Positions 25,764 through 34,410 of a stretch of 64,000 nt of DNA are shown here, piece by piece. The notes under the pieces were generated by a model that saw only the letters and a program-made list of their open reading frames with translations, made no database searches and was not told the DNA's origin. Each line of letters opens with the position of its first letter. Position 1 is the first letter of the stretch. The translations under genes and the position numbers were made by a program. Source of the DNA: Pseudomonas koreensis (GTDB lineage: Bacteria; Pseudomonadota; Gammaproteobacteria; Pseudomonadales; Pseudomonadaceae); the NCBI RefSeq assembly GCF_012986595.1, contig NZ_JAAQYM010000002.1, positions 682,001 to 746,000 on the forward strand. Reading direction: 5' to 3'.

Positions 25764-28700
25764 ATGCCCAATCCCCCTCTGACAGTGGAACAGTCAGCGC
25801 AGGCCCCGTCGGCCTCGGCCGAACACAGTGTCCATTACAAGATCATCCAGACAGCCCTCCCGGACTGGCTGCTGAAAACGTCGCCAGCACGGGTCGCAGC
25901 ATTGAAACGCGTCAAACTGACCCTGCCCGACTGGCACCGCCAGGCCGCGGCGAGCGCCCACGCCCAACTCAAGGGTGAGATCCAAAAGGCCTGGAGCGCC
26001 CAGAACGATGTCGACCGCGCCCTGAGCGACCTGCAGGATGTCTACACCTTCGCCAGACCCTTGCTGCAAAAGGCCTTGAAGGACCGCTTCGGCGTCGAGG
26101 ATGACGTCGAAGAGACCTGGGTGCGCCTGTACATGCCGGTCAACACGTCGTGGTGGACGTATGATTTTGCTTCGGGCAAACGCAGCCGCACGGTGTCCCT
26201 GCTCGATGCAGCCCTGCACAATTTTTCCCGTGACGAATCCTTCAGCGCCGACTCCGAGTTCATCACCCGGCCCGATACTCGAGGGCATTTCGAGATCAAG
26301 CCGCTGAAGAGCAAACTCAGCATCAAGCAGTTCCAGACGTTGTGCCGCGAGCTGAATATCGGCGCCAGTTACCAGCGCCATCTGCGCGAGTTCGTGCTGT
26401 CGAAAAACCGTGTGGCCAGCAACTACCTGCGCATCAAGGTCATCGAGAGCCAGAAGCAGGCGTTGCGGGTTGCCGCGCGCCTGGCCCTGCTGAAAAAGGA
26501 CATCGACCAGCGCGGTTTCGACGTGATTCAGGGCATGCTCGAAGACCGCGCCCAGGTGCTGTGGCATGGCCGGCCCGTGCGTTATCACACGCTGAGCATG
26601 ATGGACACCTCGCTGTCAGGCATCGTCCTGATTGCCAGCGACCTGCTCTGCGCCACCCACCCCGTTCCGGTGATCGCTTACGTCCCGAATGATCCAGAGC
26701 ACCCGCTCAAGCAATACCCGACGGCGCTGGCGTTGATGAACGAACTGTCCCGCCAACTGCGCGATACGCAATCGAAACCGTCCTATCAAGAGTTCTTCAG
26801 CCAGTTCGTCGCGCATCAGCAACGCGGATATTTCTTTGCCCGGTTGAACGAACGACTGAGCAACGTCAAATGGCAACCGGTGCCCGCCGGCTCCAGTTTG
26901 CCGACCTGGCGTGAGTGGGCGGTGGATAACCCCAGGCTGCAATTTCGCGTGTCGAGGATCGAGGACGATCGCGAGACCCGTTTCACCGGGGATCTGTGGA
27001 AATACCTCTACCAGCAGAAGCTGAACAAGATCCTCAACGACGGCCGGGAAGTCGCCATCTCCACCGAATACGCCGACCGCATGGCGCGCTGGGCCTGGTG
27101 GGACAACCTGGAAAGAATACTCTCGGACATCCTCAATGCCGCGTTGCTGGTGGCCCTGCCGTTTGTGCCCGGGCTGGGCACCCTGATGCTGGCGTACACC
27201 GCTTATCAACTGACCGATCAGGTGATCGAAGGCATTGTCGACCTCGCTGAAGGCCGGTTGGCGGAAGCCGGCGAGCAGACCATCAGCGTGCTGGAGAGCG
27301 TGGTGCAACTGGGGGTGTTCGCCGCAGGCACGACGCTGGGCAATGTCGCGCAGGCGAAACTGTCGTCCTTCTTCGAAGGCTTGAAACCGGTGAAACTGTC
27401 CGACGGCCAGACCCGTTTGTGGAACCCTGACCTGAGCCCTTATCGCCAGCCTGAAGCGGCGCTGCCATCGCAAAGCCGACCCGATGCCCAAGGTTTGCAT
27501 ACGCACGGCAAGAAACGACTGCTGCGTGTCGACCAGCAGGTGTTTGAAGTGACCAAGGACCCGGTGACCAATGAACACCGCGTCCGCCACCCGAAACGCC
27601 CCGAGGCGTACTCGCCAACACTCAAGCACAACACACGGGGTGCCTGGGTCTGCGAAACGGAGAATCCGCGGCAGTGGCAAGGGTCGCAACTGATGCGGCG
27701 AATCGGTCATGCCACCGAGGGTTTCACCGATAAGCAACTGGAGCAGGTCCGCCAACTGACCGGCACCGACGAAGACATCCTGCGCCGCATGCACGTGGAA
27801 AACGCCCCGCCGCCGCCCCTGCTCGCCGATACCCTGCAGCGGCTGGGCAACGCTGGTGCACCGAGCGAAGCCGCCGCCGCACCTACGCCCGAGGTGAAAC
27901 AGCTGCTGGTGGATTGCCCGCAATTGACCACGGTGCTCGCCGAGCGGGTGATCGCCCAGGCGCGCCCGTCGGAATTGCAGCAGATCACCCAACGGCGCAC
28001 CGTGCCTTTGCGCTTGAAAACCACCGCCCGCGAACTGCAGTTCGAGGTGCAATCGGTCAGGGCCGCTCAGGGTTTGCATCGAGAGGCGCTGAGCAACATC
28101 GACAGTGAACGCCTGATCCTGGGCACCCTGCGCCACCACAGCGATACCTTTGCGACGCTGCGCATCGACATTCGCGACGGCACGTTCGACGGCGAGTTGC
28201 GTTGCAGCGCCGGGCCCGAATCGGCCGAACGCCATCGCGTCCTGGTGCGCCTCGCCGACGACCGCTATGCCGTGCGCGATGGCAATGACCAGCCGGTTCA
28301 TCCAGCCAGCGGTTTGTACGAAGCGATGCTCCATGCCGTCGAACAGGATGGGCGCAGTTCGCTGGGTTACCGCACCGGTGAAACCGAACAATTCAAACAA
28401 TGGATCATCGCCAAGACCGCCGCGCCGAGTGAACGGCGCACCGTGCTGGCCGAACCGCCGATACGCCCGGTTGCCCAGCCCGACACCTTGCTGCTGGTAC
28501 GCGGCGGCGGTCTGAGCCGTGACGGCGCCACGCTGCACGAACGGATCGCGGATCTGCACCCGCATTTCAGTCCACGCGAGGTCGATGCCTTCGCCGCTGC
28601 ATTGACCGAACGGGGTGAACCGCTCAAGGCCATCGAAACTCAGGAGAATGACCTTGATGAGTTACGCAAGATTGTCCACCGCTGGCGCTACCAGCAACCG

Positions 28701-30455
28701 GAGAGCTGGGGCCCCGACCGCCAAGGGTTCAACGGCGGTGGCGGGCGGCATATCTATGAACGCCTGCTCGACTGCTTCGAGCGCAGGAACCAGGAGCTGG
28801 GCAACCGCGCGGATCCCGCTTGCTATGCCCTGGATCTGTCCCGCGAGCTGACGTCCGTTAACCTCGAAACCTGGTGGGCCAAGCGCCCGGCGCTGAAAAA
28901 ATTTCTCGACCGGGTGACTGTGCTCAAACTCGACAACACGCGCTTTGCCACCGACGAAAACGGCCTGCTCAAGGACTTCCCCAATCTGGTCGAACTCAGT
29001 GCCAAATATTGCGAGCTGACGACGTTGCCTGTGCGCATCGGCACCACGCTGCGCCGCCTCGAACGCCTGCGGCTGAACAACAACCACATCGTGCTGGATG
29101 CTGCCGCCGTCGAACGGCTGCGCAATCTGACCTACCTTGAAGTCCTGAAAATGGACGACAACCCGCTGGGCCTTTCACCAGACCTTTCGCGCATGCCGCG
29201 ACTGAAAGTGGTGGCGCTGAAAAACACCGGGCTCAGCGAATGGCCGCTGGGCATTCTGAGCAAGCCCAGACCTCGGGGGTTTCTGCTTGATCTGCGCGGC
29301 AACCCGCTCACGCAATTGCCCGAAGTGGTCGAAGGTTCGGATGCACAATGGCTGGTGGCGCGCACGCGGCTGGATGTCGCGGCGCTGTCGGAGGTCAATC
29401 AGCTTCGCTACCAGGCTCATCGTCGCGCGATGGCACTGCCACCGGAAGCGGTCATGCCTGCCGACCCGACACGAGTGCCCTCCATCGTTTCCTCATACGG
29501 CGCCGACTACTGGGGCGATGTGCCGGGTTGGGGGGTCGACCGGGAAACGCCGTGGTCGGAACTGGTGGAAGAACCCGCTGCGGAGCCGTTCATGGCGACG
29601 CTGCTCAGTGTGCGTGAATTCCACGACTATCGGGCCGGTGGCGCGGCGCGCGAGCAATTGATGCAACGGGTCTGGCGCATGCTCGATGCCGTGCATCACG
29701 ACAGTCAGTTGCGCGAAAAGCTGTTCAATATGGTCGTGGCACCGGTGGACTGCGCCGATGCCGGCGCCCAGTTGTTCAACCAGATGGGCATCCATGTGCT
29801 GGCGTCCGAGGCCTATGCCTACGCCATCGATGCGAAGGAACTGGAGCAGCAATTGGTGACCCTGGCCAAAGGCGCGGCGCGGCTCAAACAGGTGAACGAG
29901 ATTGCCCGCGCGGATGTCGCCAGCCGTGGCGGCACGCCAGACGATGTGGAGGTCTACCTGGCTTATCAGACCGGATTGGCAGAGCGCCTCGACTTGCCCT
30001 GGCAATCCAGGGGCATGCTCTACCGGCCGGTCTCCGGGGTCACCGACGCAATGATCGATCAGGCCGGCGACACCGTGCTGGCGCTGGGCGAAGGCGATGG
30101 TCTGGTCAACGAGATGCTCGAACAGGCCTTCTGGCAAACCCATCTGGAGCAGCGTTACCCAGTGCGGCTGGCGTCGAACAAGCAGCGCTATCTGCAGCTC
30201 TTCGACAAGCTCGAGGCGCTACGCAGCACCCAGCGCGAATGGCTCGACGCGCGCACATCGGGGGTGCATCGCATCGCGTTGCGCAACCAGTTGCGCGAGC
30301 TCGCCCATGACCTGCCGGTGCCGGACACCGTGGTGTTTGCCGACGAGCCGATCAGCGACGCGATCTATAACCGCGTACTGATCGATCTGGTTGACGAAGA
30401 AAAGGAACTCTCGCGGCAACTGACCCGTGAGGCGATGAAGCGCGCCGACCTGTAA
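25764..30455 (+). CDS. Giant effector 2: LRR plus NEL-type E3 ubiquitin ligase
   Basis: A 1563-aa protein predicted to ubiquitinate eukaryotic host proteins. Residues 1-450 are a DUF6543/dermonecrotic-toxin-like helical region with PVIAYVPNDPEHPLKQYP near 303. A hydrophobic pair follows (LLVALPFVPGLGTLMLAYTA near 458, then a helix to about 530). A beta module and the link EDILRRMHVENAPPPPLLAD come next. Leucine-rich repeats span about 1050-1190 (LERLRLNNN, LEVLKMDDNPLG, LDLRGNPLTQLP). The C-terminal 300 residues match the NEL domain of IpaH/SspH2 enzymes, with the CxD catalytic motif at C1330 (VDCADAG). No signal peptide and no adjacent chaperone or secretion gene. The stop is followed by a long hairpin. 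Confidence 0.88.
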   Translation: MPNPPLTVEQSAQAPSASAEHSVHYKIIQTALPDWLLKTSPARVAALKRVKLTLPDWHRQAAASAHAQLKGEIQKAWSAQNDVDRALSDLQDVYTFARPLLQKALKDRFGVEDDVEETWVRLYMPVNTSWWTYDFASGKRSRTVSLLDAALHNFSRDESFSADSEFITRPDTRGHFEIKPLKSKLSIKQFQTLCRELNIGASYQRHLREFVLSKNRVASNYLRIKVIESQKQALRVAARLALLKKDIDQRGFDVIQGMLEDRAQVLWHGRPVRYHTLSMMDTSLSGIVLIASDLLCATHPVPVIAYVPNDPEHPLKQYPTALALMNELSRQLRDTQSKPSYQEFFSQFVAHQQRGYFFARLNERLSNVKWQPVPAGSSLPTWREWAVDNPRLQFRVSRIEDDRETRFTGDLWKYLYQQKLNKILNDGREVAISTEYADRMARWAWWDNLERILSDILNAALLVALPFVPGLGTLMLAYTAYQLTDQVIEGIVDLAEGRLAEAGEQTISVLESVVQLGVFAAGTTLGNVAQAKLSSFFEGLKPVKLSDGQTRLWNPDLSPYRQPEAALPSQSRPDAQGLHTHGKKRLLRVDQQVFEVTKDPVTNEHRVRHPKRPEAYSPTLKHNTRGAWVCETENPRQWQGSQLMRRIGHATEGFTDKQLEQVRQLTGTDEDILRRMHVENAPPPPLLADTLQRLGNAGAPSEAAAAPTPEVKQLLVDCPQLTTVLAERVIAQARPSELQQITQRRTVPLRLKTTARELQFEVQSVRAAQGLHREALSNIDSERLILGTLRHHSDTFATLRIDIRDGTFDGELRCSAGPESAERHRVLVRLADDRYAVRDGNDQPVHPASGLYEAMLHAVEQDGRSSLGYRTGETEQFKQWIIAKTAAPSERRTVLAEPPIRPVAQPDTLLLVRGGGLSRDGATLHERIADLHPHFSPREVDAFAAALTERGEPLKAIETQENDLDELRKIVHRWRYQQPESWGPDRQGFNGGGGRHIYERLLDCFERRNQELGNRADPACYALDLSRELTSVNLETWWAKRPALKKFLDRVTVLKLDNTRFATDENGLLKDFPNLVELSAKYCELTTLPVRIGTTLRRLERLRLNNNHIVLDAAAVERLRNLTYLEVLKMDDNPLGLSPDLSRMPRLKVVALKNTGLSEWPLGILSKPRPRGFLLDLRGNPLTQLPEVVEGSDAQWLVARTRLDVAALSEVNQLRYQAHRRAMALPPEAVMPADPTRVPSIVSSYGADYWGDVPGWGVDRETPWSELVEEPAAEPFMATLLSVREFHDYRAGGAAREQLMQRVWRMLDAVHHDSQLREKLFNMVVAPVDCADAGAQLFNQMGIHVLASEAYAYAIDAKELEQQLVTLAKGAARLKQVNEIARADVASRGGTPDDVEVYLAYQTGLAERLDLPWQSRGMLYRPVSGVTDAMIDQAGDTVLALGEGDGLVNEMLEQAFWQTHLEQRYPVRLASNKQRYLQLFDKLEALRSTQREWLDARTSGVHRIALRNQLRELAHDLPVPDTVVFADEPISDAIYNRVLIDLVDEEKELSRQLTREAMKRADL

Positions 30456-30465
30456 CACCAGCACG

Positions 30466-30504
30466 CCCGCGTGCTGACGGCCATTGCAGCCGTCAGCACG
30501 CGGG
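30466..30504. terminator. Long hairpin between convergent genes
   Basis: A perfect 15-bp stem (CCCGCGTGCTGACGG / CCGTCAGCACGCGGG) with a nine-base loop lies between the NEL effector stop and the pilus operon end. It lacks a T tract, so it may be a bidirectional terminator of weak type or an mRNA-stabilising hairpin. Confidence 0.7.
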
Positions 30505-30522
30505 AGCGCTGCCGCGCATGGT

Positions 30523-31761
30523 TCAGACTTCCGAATCCCAAACCACGGTGACGTTGCCGGAGTAGCGTGTGGGCGCCCCGGGCAAAAAGAGATGCTCGAA
30601 TCGCTCGACCTCGAAATGCAACGTGCCCGGCTGATGGTCGACATAATGGCCGGGCTGAAAAATCAACGCCCCACTCTCTGTCACCAGTTCCTGGCGCTGG
30701 ACCGGTCTCCCGACGCTGTCGGTCAAGCCACCCGGCAAGCTCACACTGACTTTCATCGGCACTGACAGGATCGAATCCCGATCAGTCAGGAAACACACTT
30801 TTCCATCGCTGAGCGAACACTCCACAAACATTTTGAAGCGCGAGCTGGCGGACAGATTGAACGTCTGATCACGAAACAGCCGCGTCGGTTTGCGCCCGCC
30901 GTGCAGCCAGCGCTGCCAGCCTCCGGCGGGGACCAGCTCGACCTTTTCGCCGCCAGGCGGGATGTCGACCTTGAGGGTGTGTTGCACATTGAGGTTGAAG
31001 TTGAGGGTCAGTACCGGACTGCTCGGCAACATGACATCGCCGAAGTCGAAATCCGCACCGGGCCCCAGTGTGTAAGTCAGCGAGCCGTCGTAATCGCCGG
31101 CGAACATCTGCAAAGGGTCCGGTGCCTCCAGCTCATAAGCGAAATCCAGATACGAGTAACGCATCCACGGCACATCGAATTTCGCCTGTTTGATGCACGC
31201 TGCCTGCTCGGGGGTTTTCCAGAAAAAACCGTAGTTGGTGGGGTAGTAGTAACCAAAGCCGCTGTATCCGCAGGGCGCCGGCGCATAGACCCAACTCAAC
31301 CCCCACAAACGGTTATGCGCCAGGCGATAATCATTGTCGGTGCTGCCGGTCAGCTTGATCACATCCTCTGTTTCATAACGGGAGCCGATGCCGACAATCC
31401 GTACCTTCAGACGGTGTGCGGTGCCGGTCTCCCGGTGCAGAACCATCAGTTCTCGCCACTGTGCGGGCACTTGAAACGTAGCGCCCTGACGTGGCGCGTT
31501 ATTGGCAGGGATAGGGCCGCTGGATTCGAACACGATTGGCACCCGCAGGCTGAACATGTTGTTGTTCGTACACTCCTGTGGGTATTGCGCGCAATAACCG
31601 CTGGCCGGGGTGGTGTTCTTGAACTTGTTGAAATGCGGATTCGCCGAATCCGGCTTGAACTCGGCGGTGATGCTCACGTCCTGCGCCATGACTGGCGGCA
31701 ATCCCAGACATGCCATCAGCAGCGCCGCGCAGCCACTTCGTTTTATGAGATCTGGCGCCAT
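30523..31761 (-). CDS. CS1/cable-type pilus tip adhesin, paralogue 2
   Basis: A 412-aa secreted subunit of the CblD/CooD type that caps the pilus. The signal peptide ends near MACLGLPPVMAQ. It shares its whole layout with the protein at 33149-34408: EFKPDSANPHFNKFKNTTP at the mature start, HNRLWGLSWVYAPAPC in the middle, VPWMRYSYLDFAYELEAPDP, DIPPGGEKVELVPAGGW, and the C-terminal strand GNVTVVWDSEV, which would serve as the donor or chaperone-bound strand. Several cysteine pairs are conserved between the two. It is the last gene of the operon, 49 bases after the second pilin. The two paralogues may bind different ligands or alternate at the tip. Confidence 0.88.
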   Translation of the reverse strand: MAPDLIKRSGCAALLMACLGLPPVMAQDVSITAEFKPDSANPHFNKFKNTTPASGYCAQYPQECTNNNMFSLRVPIVFESSGPIPANNAPRQGATFQVPAQWRELMVLHRETGTAHRLKVRIVGIGSRYETEDVIKLTGSTDNDYRLAHNRLWGLSWVYAPAPCGYSGFGYYYPTNYGFFWKTPEQAACIKQAKFDVPWMRYSYLDFAYELEAPDPLQMFAGDYDGSLTYTLGPGADFDFGDVMLPSSPVLTLNFNLNVQHTLKVDIPPGGEKVELVPAGGWQRWLHGGRKPTRLFRDQTFNLSASSRFKMFVECSLSDGKVCFLTDRDSILSVPMKVSVSLPGGLTDSVGRPVQRQELVTESGALIFQPGHYVDHQPGTLHFEVERFEHLFLPGAPTRYSGNVTVVWDSEV

Positions 31762-31810
31762 GTCACCTTCATCCTTTTATCGTTTCTGACACCCTGACTG
31801 CCTGCCGGCA

Positions 31811-32305
31811 TCAGGGCGCGGCGGCGCTGAAAATCAGGTGGACGCTGCCGTAGTAAGTGCCCGGTTGGTAGCCACCGGCGGGCACCACCGGTTGAATTTC
31901 CAGGGGAAAGCGCCCGCCGGCCATGGCCTGCGCCGCCGTCACCACTTCTCGCGGTTGCGGGTCGTGGCTCAGCTCGCGGCCGTTGAAGCTCACGCGCAGG
32001 TAGATTTCCTGCCCTTGCCGGCCGTTGGACAAATAGGGCTGCGCATCCAGCCGTGCCTGCAGCGCACTGGTGTCGTGTTTGACGTCGAAGTTCTTGCGCA
32101 GCCCGCCCAGTGTCGAATTGCTGATGTTCCACGGCAGGGTCTGTTGCAGATGAATCCAGTTCGATTCGGCGGGAATCACATAGAAGCCGAGGGTCGGAAT
32201 ATCCACCGACACTTCGAAGGTGCGCTCCTCCCTCGCCGCAAATACCGGGGCACTCATCAGCGCCATCACGCCGATCCACAGGGCAATGGGTGATTGCTTG
32301 ATCAT
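31811..32305 (-). CDS. CS1-type pilin, second subunit
   Basis: A 164-aa exported pilin of the CS1 (alpha-fimbrial) family. The signal peptide is MIKQSPIALWIGVMALMSAP with cleavage near VFAA. The mature part matches the main pilin at 37041 in pattern: EVSVDIPTLGFYVIPAESNW near the start (compare NIVANVPTDDFYAVPVDSDL), a central DVKHDTSALQARLDAQPYL, and the C-terminal strand GTYYGSVHLIFSAA. It is shorter on identity than expected for a duplicate, so it may be a minor or adaptor pilin. It lies 55 bases after the chaperone gene and ahead of the second tip adhesin, suggesting that this pilin and that adhesin were acquired or duplicated as a pair. Confidence 0.87.
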   Translation of the reverse strand: MIKQSPIALWIGVMALMSAPVFAAREERTFEVSVDIPTLGFYVIPAESNWIHLQQTLPWNISNSTLGGLRKNFDVKHDTSALQARLDAQPYLSNGRQGQEIYLRVSFNGRELSHDPQPREVVTAAQAMAGGRFPLEIQPVVPAGGYQPGTYYGSVHLIFSAAAP

Positions 32306-32360
32306 GTCGGGTTACCTGTTGCGTTAAAAATATCCGGCCCGCCAGACGCTCGCGATGGCG

Positions 32361-33104
32361 TTACTGACTGGCGATGCGCAGCGTCTTTTTGGCCGAGCCT
32401 TCGATCAGTTTGAAGCGGTATTCACGGCCCGGCTGCTTGTCGAACTCGAAGGTTTTACCGGCCAGCACGTGATGCTTGGTGATCGGCTCGCACTCGTTTT
32501 CGTTCTTCAACGAGCAATTGCGAAACTCATCGACCACCACCACCGTGTTGCCGTTGTTGCGCAACCGGTAAGTGCCGGCGCTGTCCTCGACCACACTGTC
32601 GAATCGCGCGTTTTTCGGCCGCACGAAAAACACCGTGCCGAAACCGGTCATCACGTTGACCCCCGCCGTCAGCGACTCCTTGTAGGTTTCCCGCTCTTCG
32701 CTGGAGACGGCAAATTCGTCCTCCTTTTCCGGCACCACCGGCACGAAGCGCACCCGGAAATAGCGCTCGGTGTCGCGGTTGCCCATCAGCAGCAGACGTG
32801 TGCCCTGCATGCCGTTGGCCGGCACGATCAAGCGCGCCGGGCTGGCCATCAAACCATCACGCCCGGTTTCATCGGCCTGGGTCTTGACGGGCACTTCTCG
32901 ATGACCGCCATCGGCGTCGTAGATGATTTCGAGGATGTTGACCTTGACGAAGGCCGTGCTGTCGCCGCTGTTGAATACCCGCTTGAGATAGGTGCTTTTG
33001 TCTGCGTCCAGATAGTCGTAAACCGTTCCGACATTGATCTGCGGCCCGGCCTGAATCGCCAGAGAACACACGCTCAATCCCACCATCAATCCCAGCCGTC
33101 TCAT
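32361..33104 (-). CDS. Periplasmic pilus chaperone (CS1/CooB type)
   Basis: A 247-aa exported chaperone that would fold and deliver pilin subunits to the usher. The start at 33104 is behind GGAGG and opens a signal peptide (MRRLGLMVGLSVCSLAIQAG). Two immunoglobulin-like halves are suggested by the strands around TYLKRVFNSGDSTAFVKVNI and GTYRLRNNGNTVVVVDEFRN. The sequence SPARLIVPANGMQGTRLLLM matches the chaperone region that precedes the subunit-binding strand. It resembles alpha-clade chaperones rather than PapD in its short interdomain loop. It lies between the first tip adhesin (44 bases) and the second pilin gene. Confidence 0.87.
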   Translation of the reverse strand: MRRLGLMVGLSVCSLAIQAGPQINVGTVYDYLDADKSTYLKRVFNSGDSTAFVKVNILEIIYDADGGHREVPVKTQADETGRDGLMASPARLIVPANGMQGTRLLLMGNRDTERYFRVRFVPVVPEKEDEFAVSSEERETYKESLTAGVNVMTGFGTVFFVRPKNARFDSVVEDSAGTYRLRNNGNTVVVVDEFRNCSLKNENECEPITKHHVLAGKTFEFDKQPGREYRFKLIEGSAKKTLRIASQ

Positions 33105-33148
33105 ACCCTTGTACCTCCAGTCATTGAACACAACACTTGCGCGGCCCA

Positions 33149-34408
33149 TCAGATTTCCGAGTCCCAGATCACCGTGACGGAGCCGGAATAAGGGCTCGCT
33201 ACGCTGGCGCTGAGCATCCAGTCCACTTCGTCTTTCGGGACTTCGAAGTGCAGGACGCCGGGGGCGCTATCGACGTAAAAGCCGGGCTCGAATATTTGCG
33301 CGTTATTGGCTCCGGCCTGCAGACGCCGGTGCTTGACCGGTTGCCCGGCCAGATCGGTCAAGCCATTGGGCAGGCTGACGCTGACCTGCAACTCGACCGC
33401 TCGCCGGCCTGTGGCGTCCTCGATCACGCAATCGAGCGTCGCCCATCGCTTGCATTCGATGTACATCTTGAAACGCGATGACGCGGAAATCTGAAAGGTC
33501 TGGTCGCGAAACAGCCGCACCGGTTTGCGTCCTGCCTGTAACCAGCCCTGCCAGCCACCGGCAGGCACCAGCTCGAATTTTTCACCACCGGGCGGGATGT
33601 CGATCTTGAGGGTGTGCTGCACATCAAGGCTGAAGTCCAGGGTCACCATCGGATCAGTCGGCAGCATGACGTCGCCGAAGTCGAAATCGCCCAGGGGGCC
33701 GACGGCGTAGGAGATCGAGCCGGTGTATTTACCGGAGGCCATCTTCAGCGGATCAGGTGTTTCCAGCTCGTAGGCAAAATCCAGATAGTCGTAACGCATC
33801 CACGGAACGTCATACTTCGCCTGTTTTGCACAAACGCCCGCGTAAGGCGTTCGCCAGAAAAACTCATAGAAATTGATGTCGAAAAAACCGTTGCCTGTGA
33901 ATTGGCAGGGCGCAGGTGCATAGACCCAGCTCGACCCCCACAAACGGTTGTGCGCAATTTGATAGTCGTCGGCACCGCCCACCAGTTTCTTGACGTCATC
34001 GGTCACCACGCGGGTGCCGATGCCGGCGATGCGTATGCGGACCTGTTGCGGGGCGCCGGTGCCTTCGTGGATCACGGTCAGGTCACGCCACTCGGCCGGG
34101 ACCCTGAACATCGGGCCTTGCCGGCCGGACGCATGGTTGGCCAGGATCGGCGCGCGTGAATGGAACTGAATCGGCACCTGCAAACTGAAAAACCGGTTGA
34201 TCTCGCACTGTTGCGGATGGCTCTGGCAGTAGCCGCTGGGCGGTGTGGTGTTGGTGAATTTGTTCAAGTGCGGATGCGCCGAATCCGGCTTGAACAATGC
34301 CGTGATCGTCGCGACCTGGCCCATGACCGGACTGGCAAAAGCCCAAAGCAGCACCCCCTTCATCAGCAACAGGCTGGGGCGTGAAACCAAACAATGGAAA
34401 AGAGTCAT
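33149..34408 (-). CDS. CS1/cable-type pilus tip adhesin, paralogue 1
   Basis: A 419-aa secreted CblD/CooD-like tip subunit. The signal peptide lies in the first 30 residues (LLLMKGVLLWAFASPVMG). Mature landmarks are ALFKPDSAHPHLNKFTNTTP, HNRLWGSSWVYAPAPC, VPWMRYDYLDFAYELETPDP, DIPPGGEKFELVPAGGW and the end GSVTVIWDSEI. By eye it is more than half identical to the subunit at 30523-31761, with most differences in the N-terminal receptor-binding half. Its ATG follows the usher stop by two bases, so translation is probably coupled. In related pili the tip protein both starts assembly and binds the host surface. Confidence 0.9.
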   Translation of the reverse strand: MTLFHCLVSRPSLLLMKGVLLWAFASPVMGQVATITALFKPDSAHPHLNKFTNTTPPSGYCQSHPQQCEINRFFSLQVPIQFHSRAPILANHASGRQGPMFRVPAEWRDLTVIHEGTGAPQQVRIRIAGIGTRVVTDDVKKLVGGADDYQIAHNRLWGSSWVYAPAPCQFTGNGFFDINFYEFFWRTPYAGVCAKQAKYDVPWMRYDYLDFAYELETPDPLKMASGKYTGSISYAVGPLGDFDFGDVMLPTDPMVTLDFSLDVQHTLKIDIPPGGEKFELVPAGGWQGWLQAGRKPVRLFRDQTFQISASSRFKMYIECKRWATLDCVIEDATGRRAVELQVSVSLPNGLTDLAGQPVKHRRLQAGANNAQIFEPGFYVDSAPGVLHFEVPKDEVDWMLSASVASPYSGSVTVIWDSEI

Positions 34409-34410
34409 GC

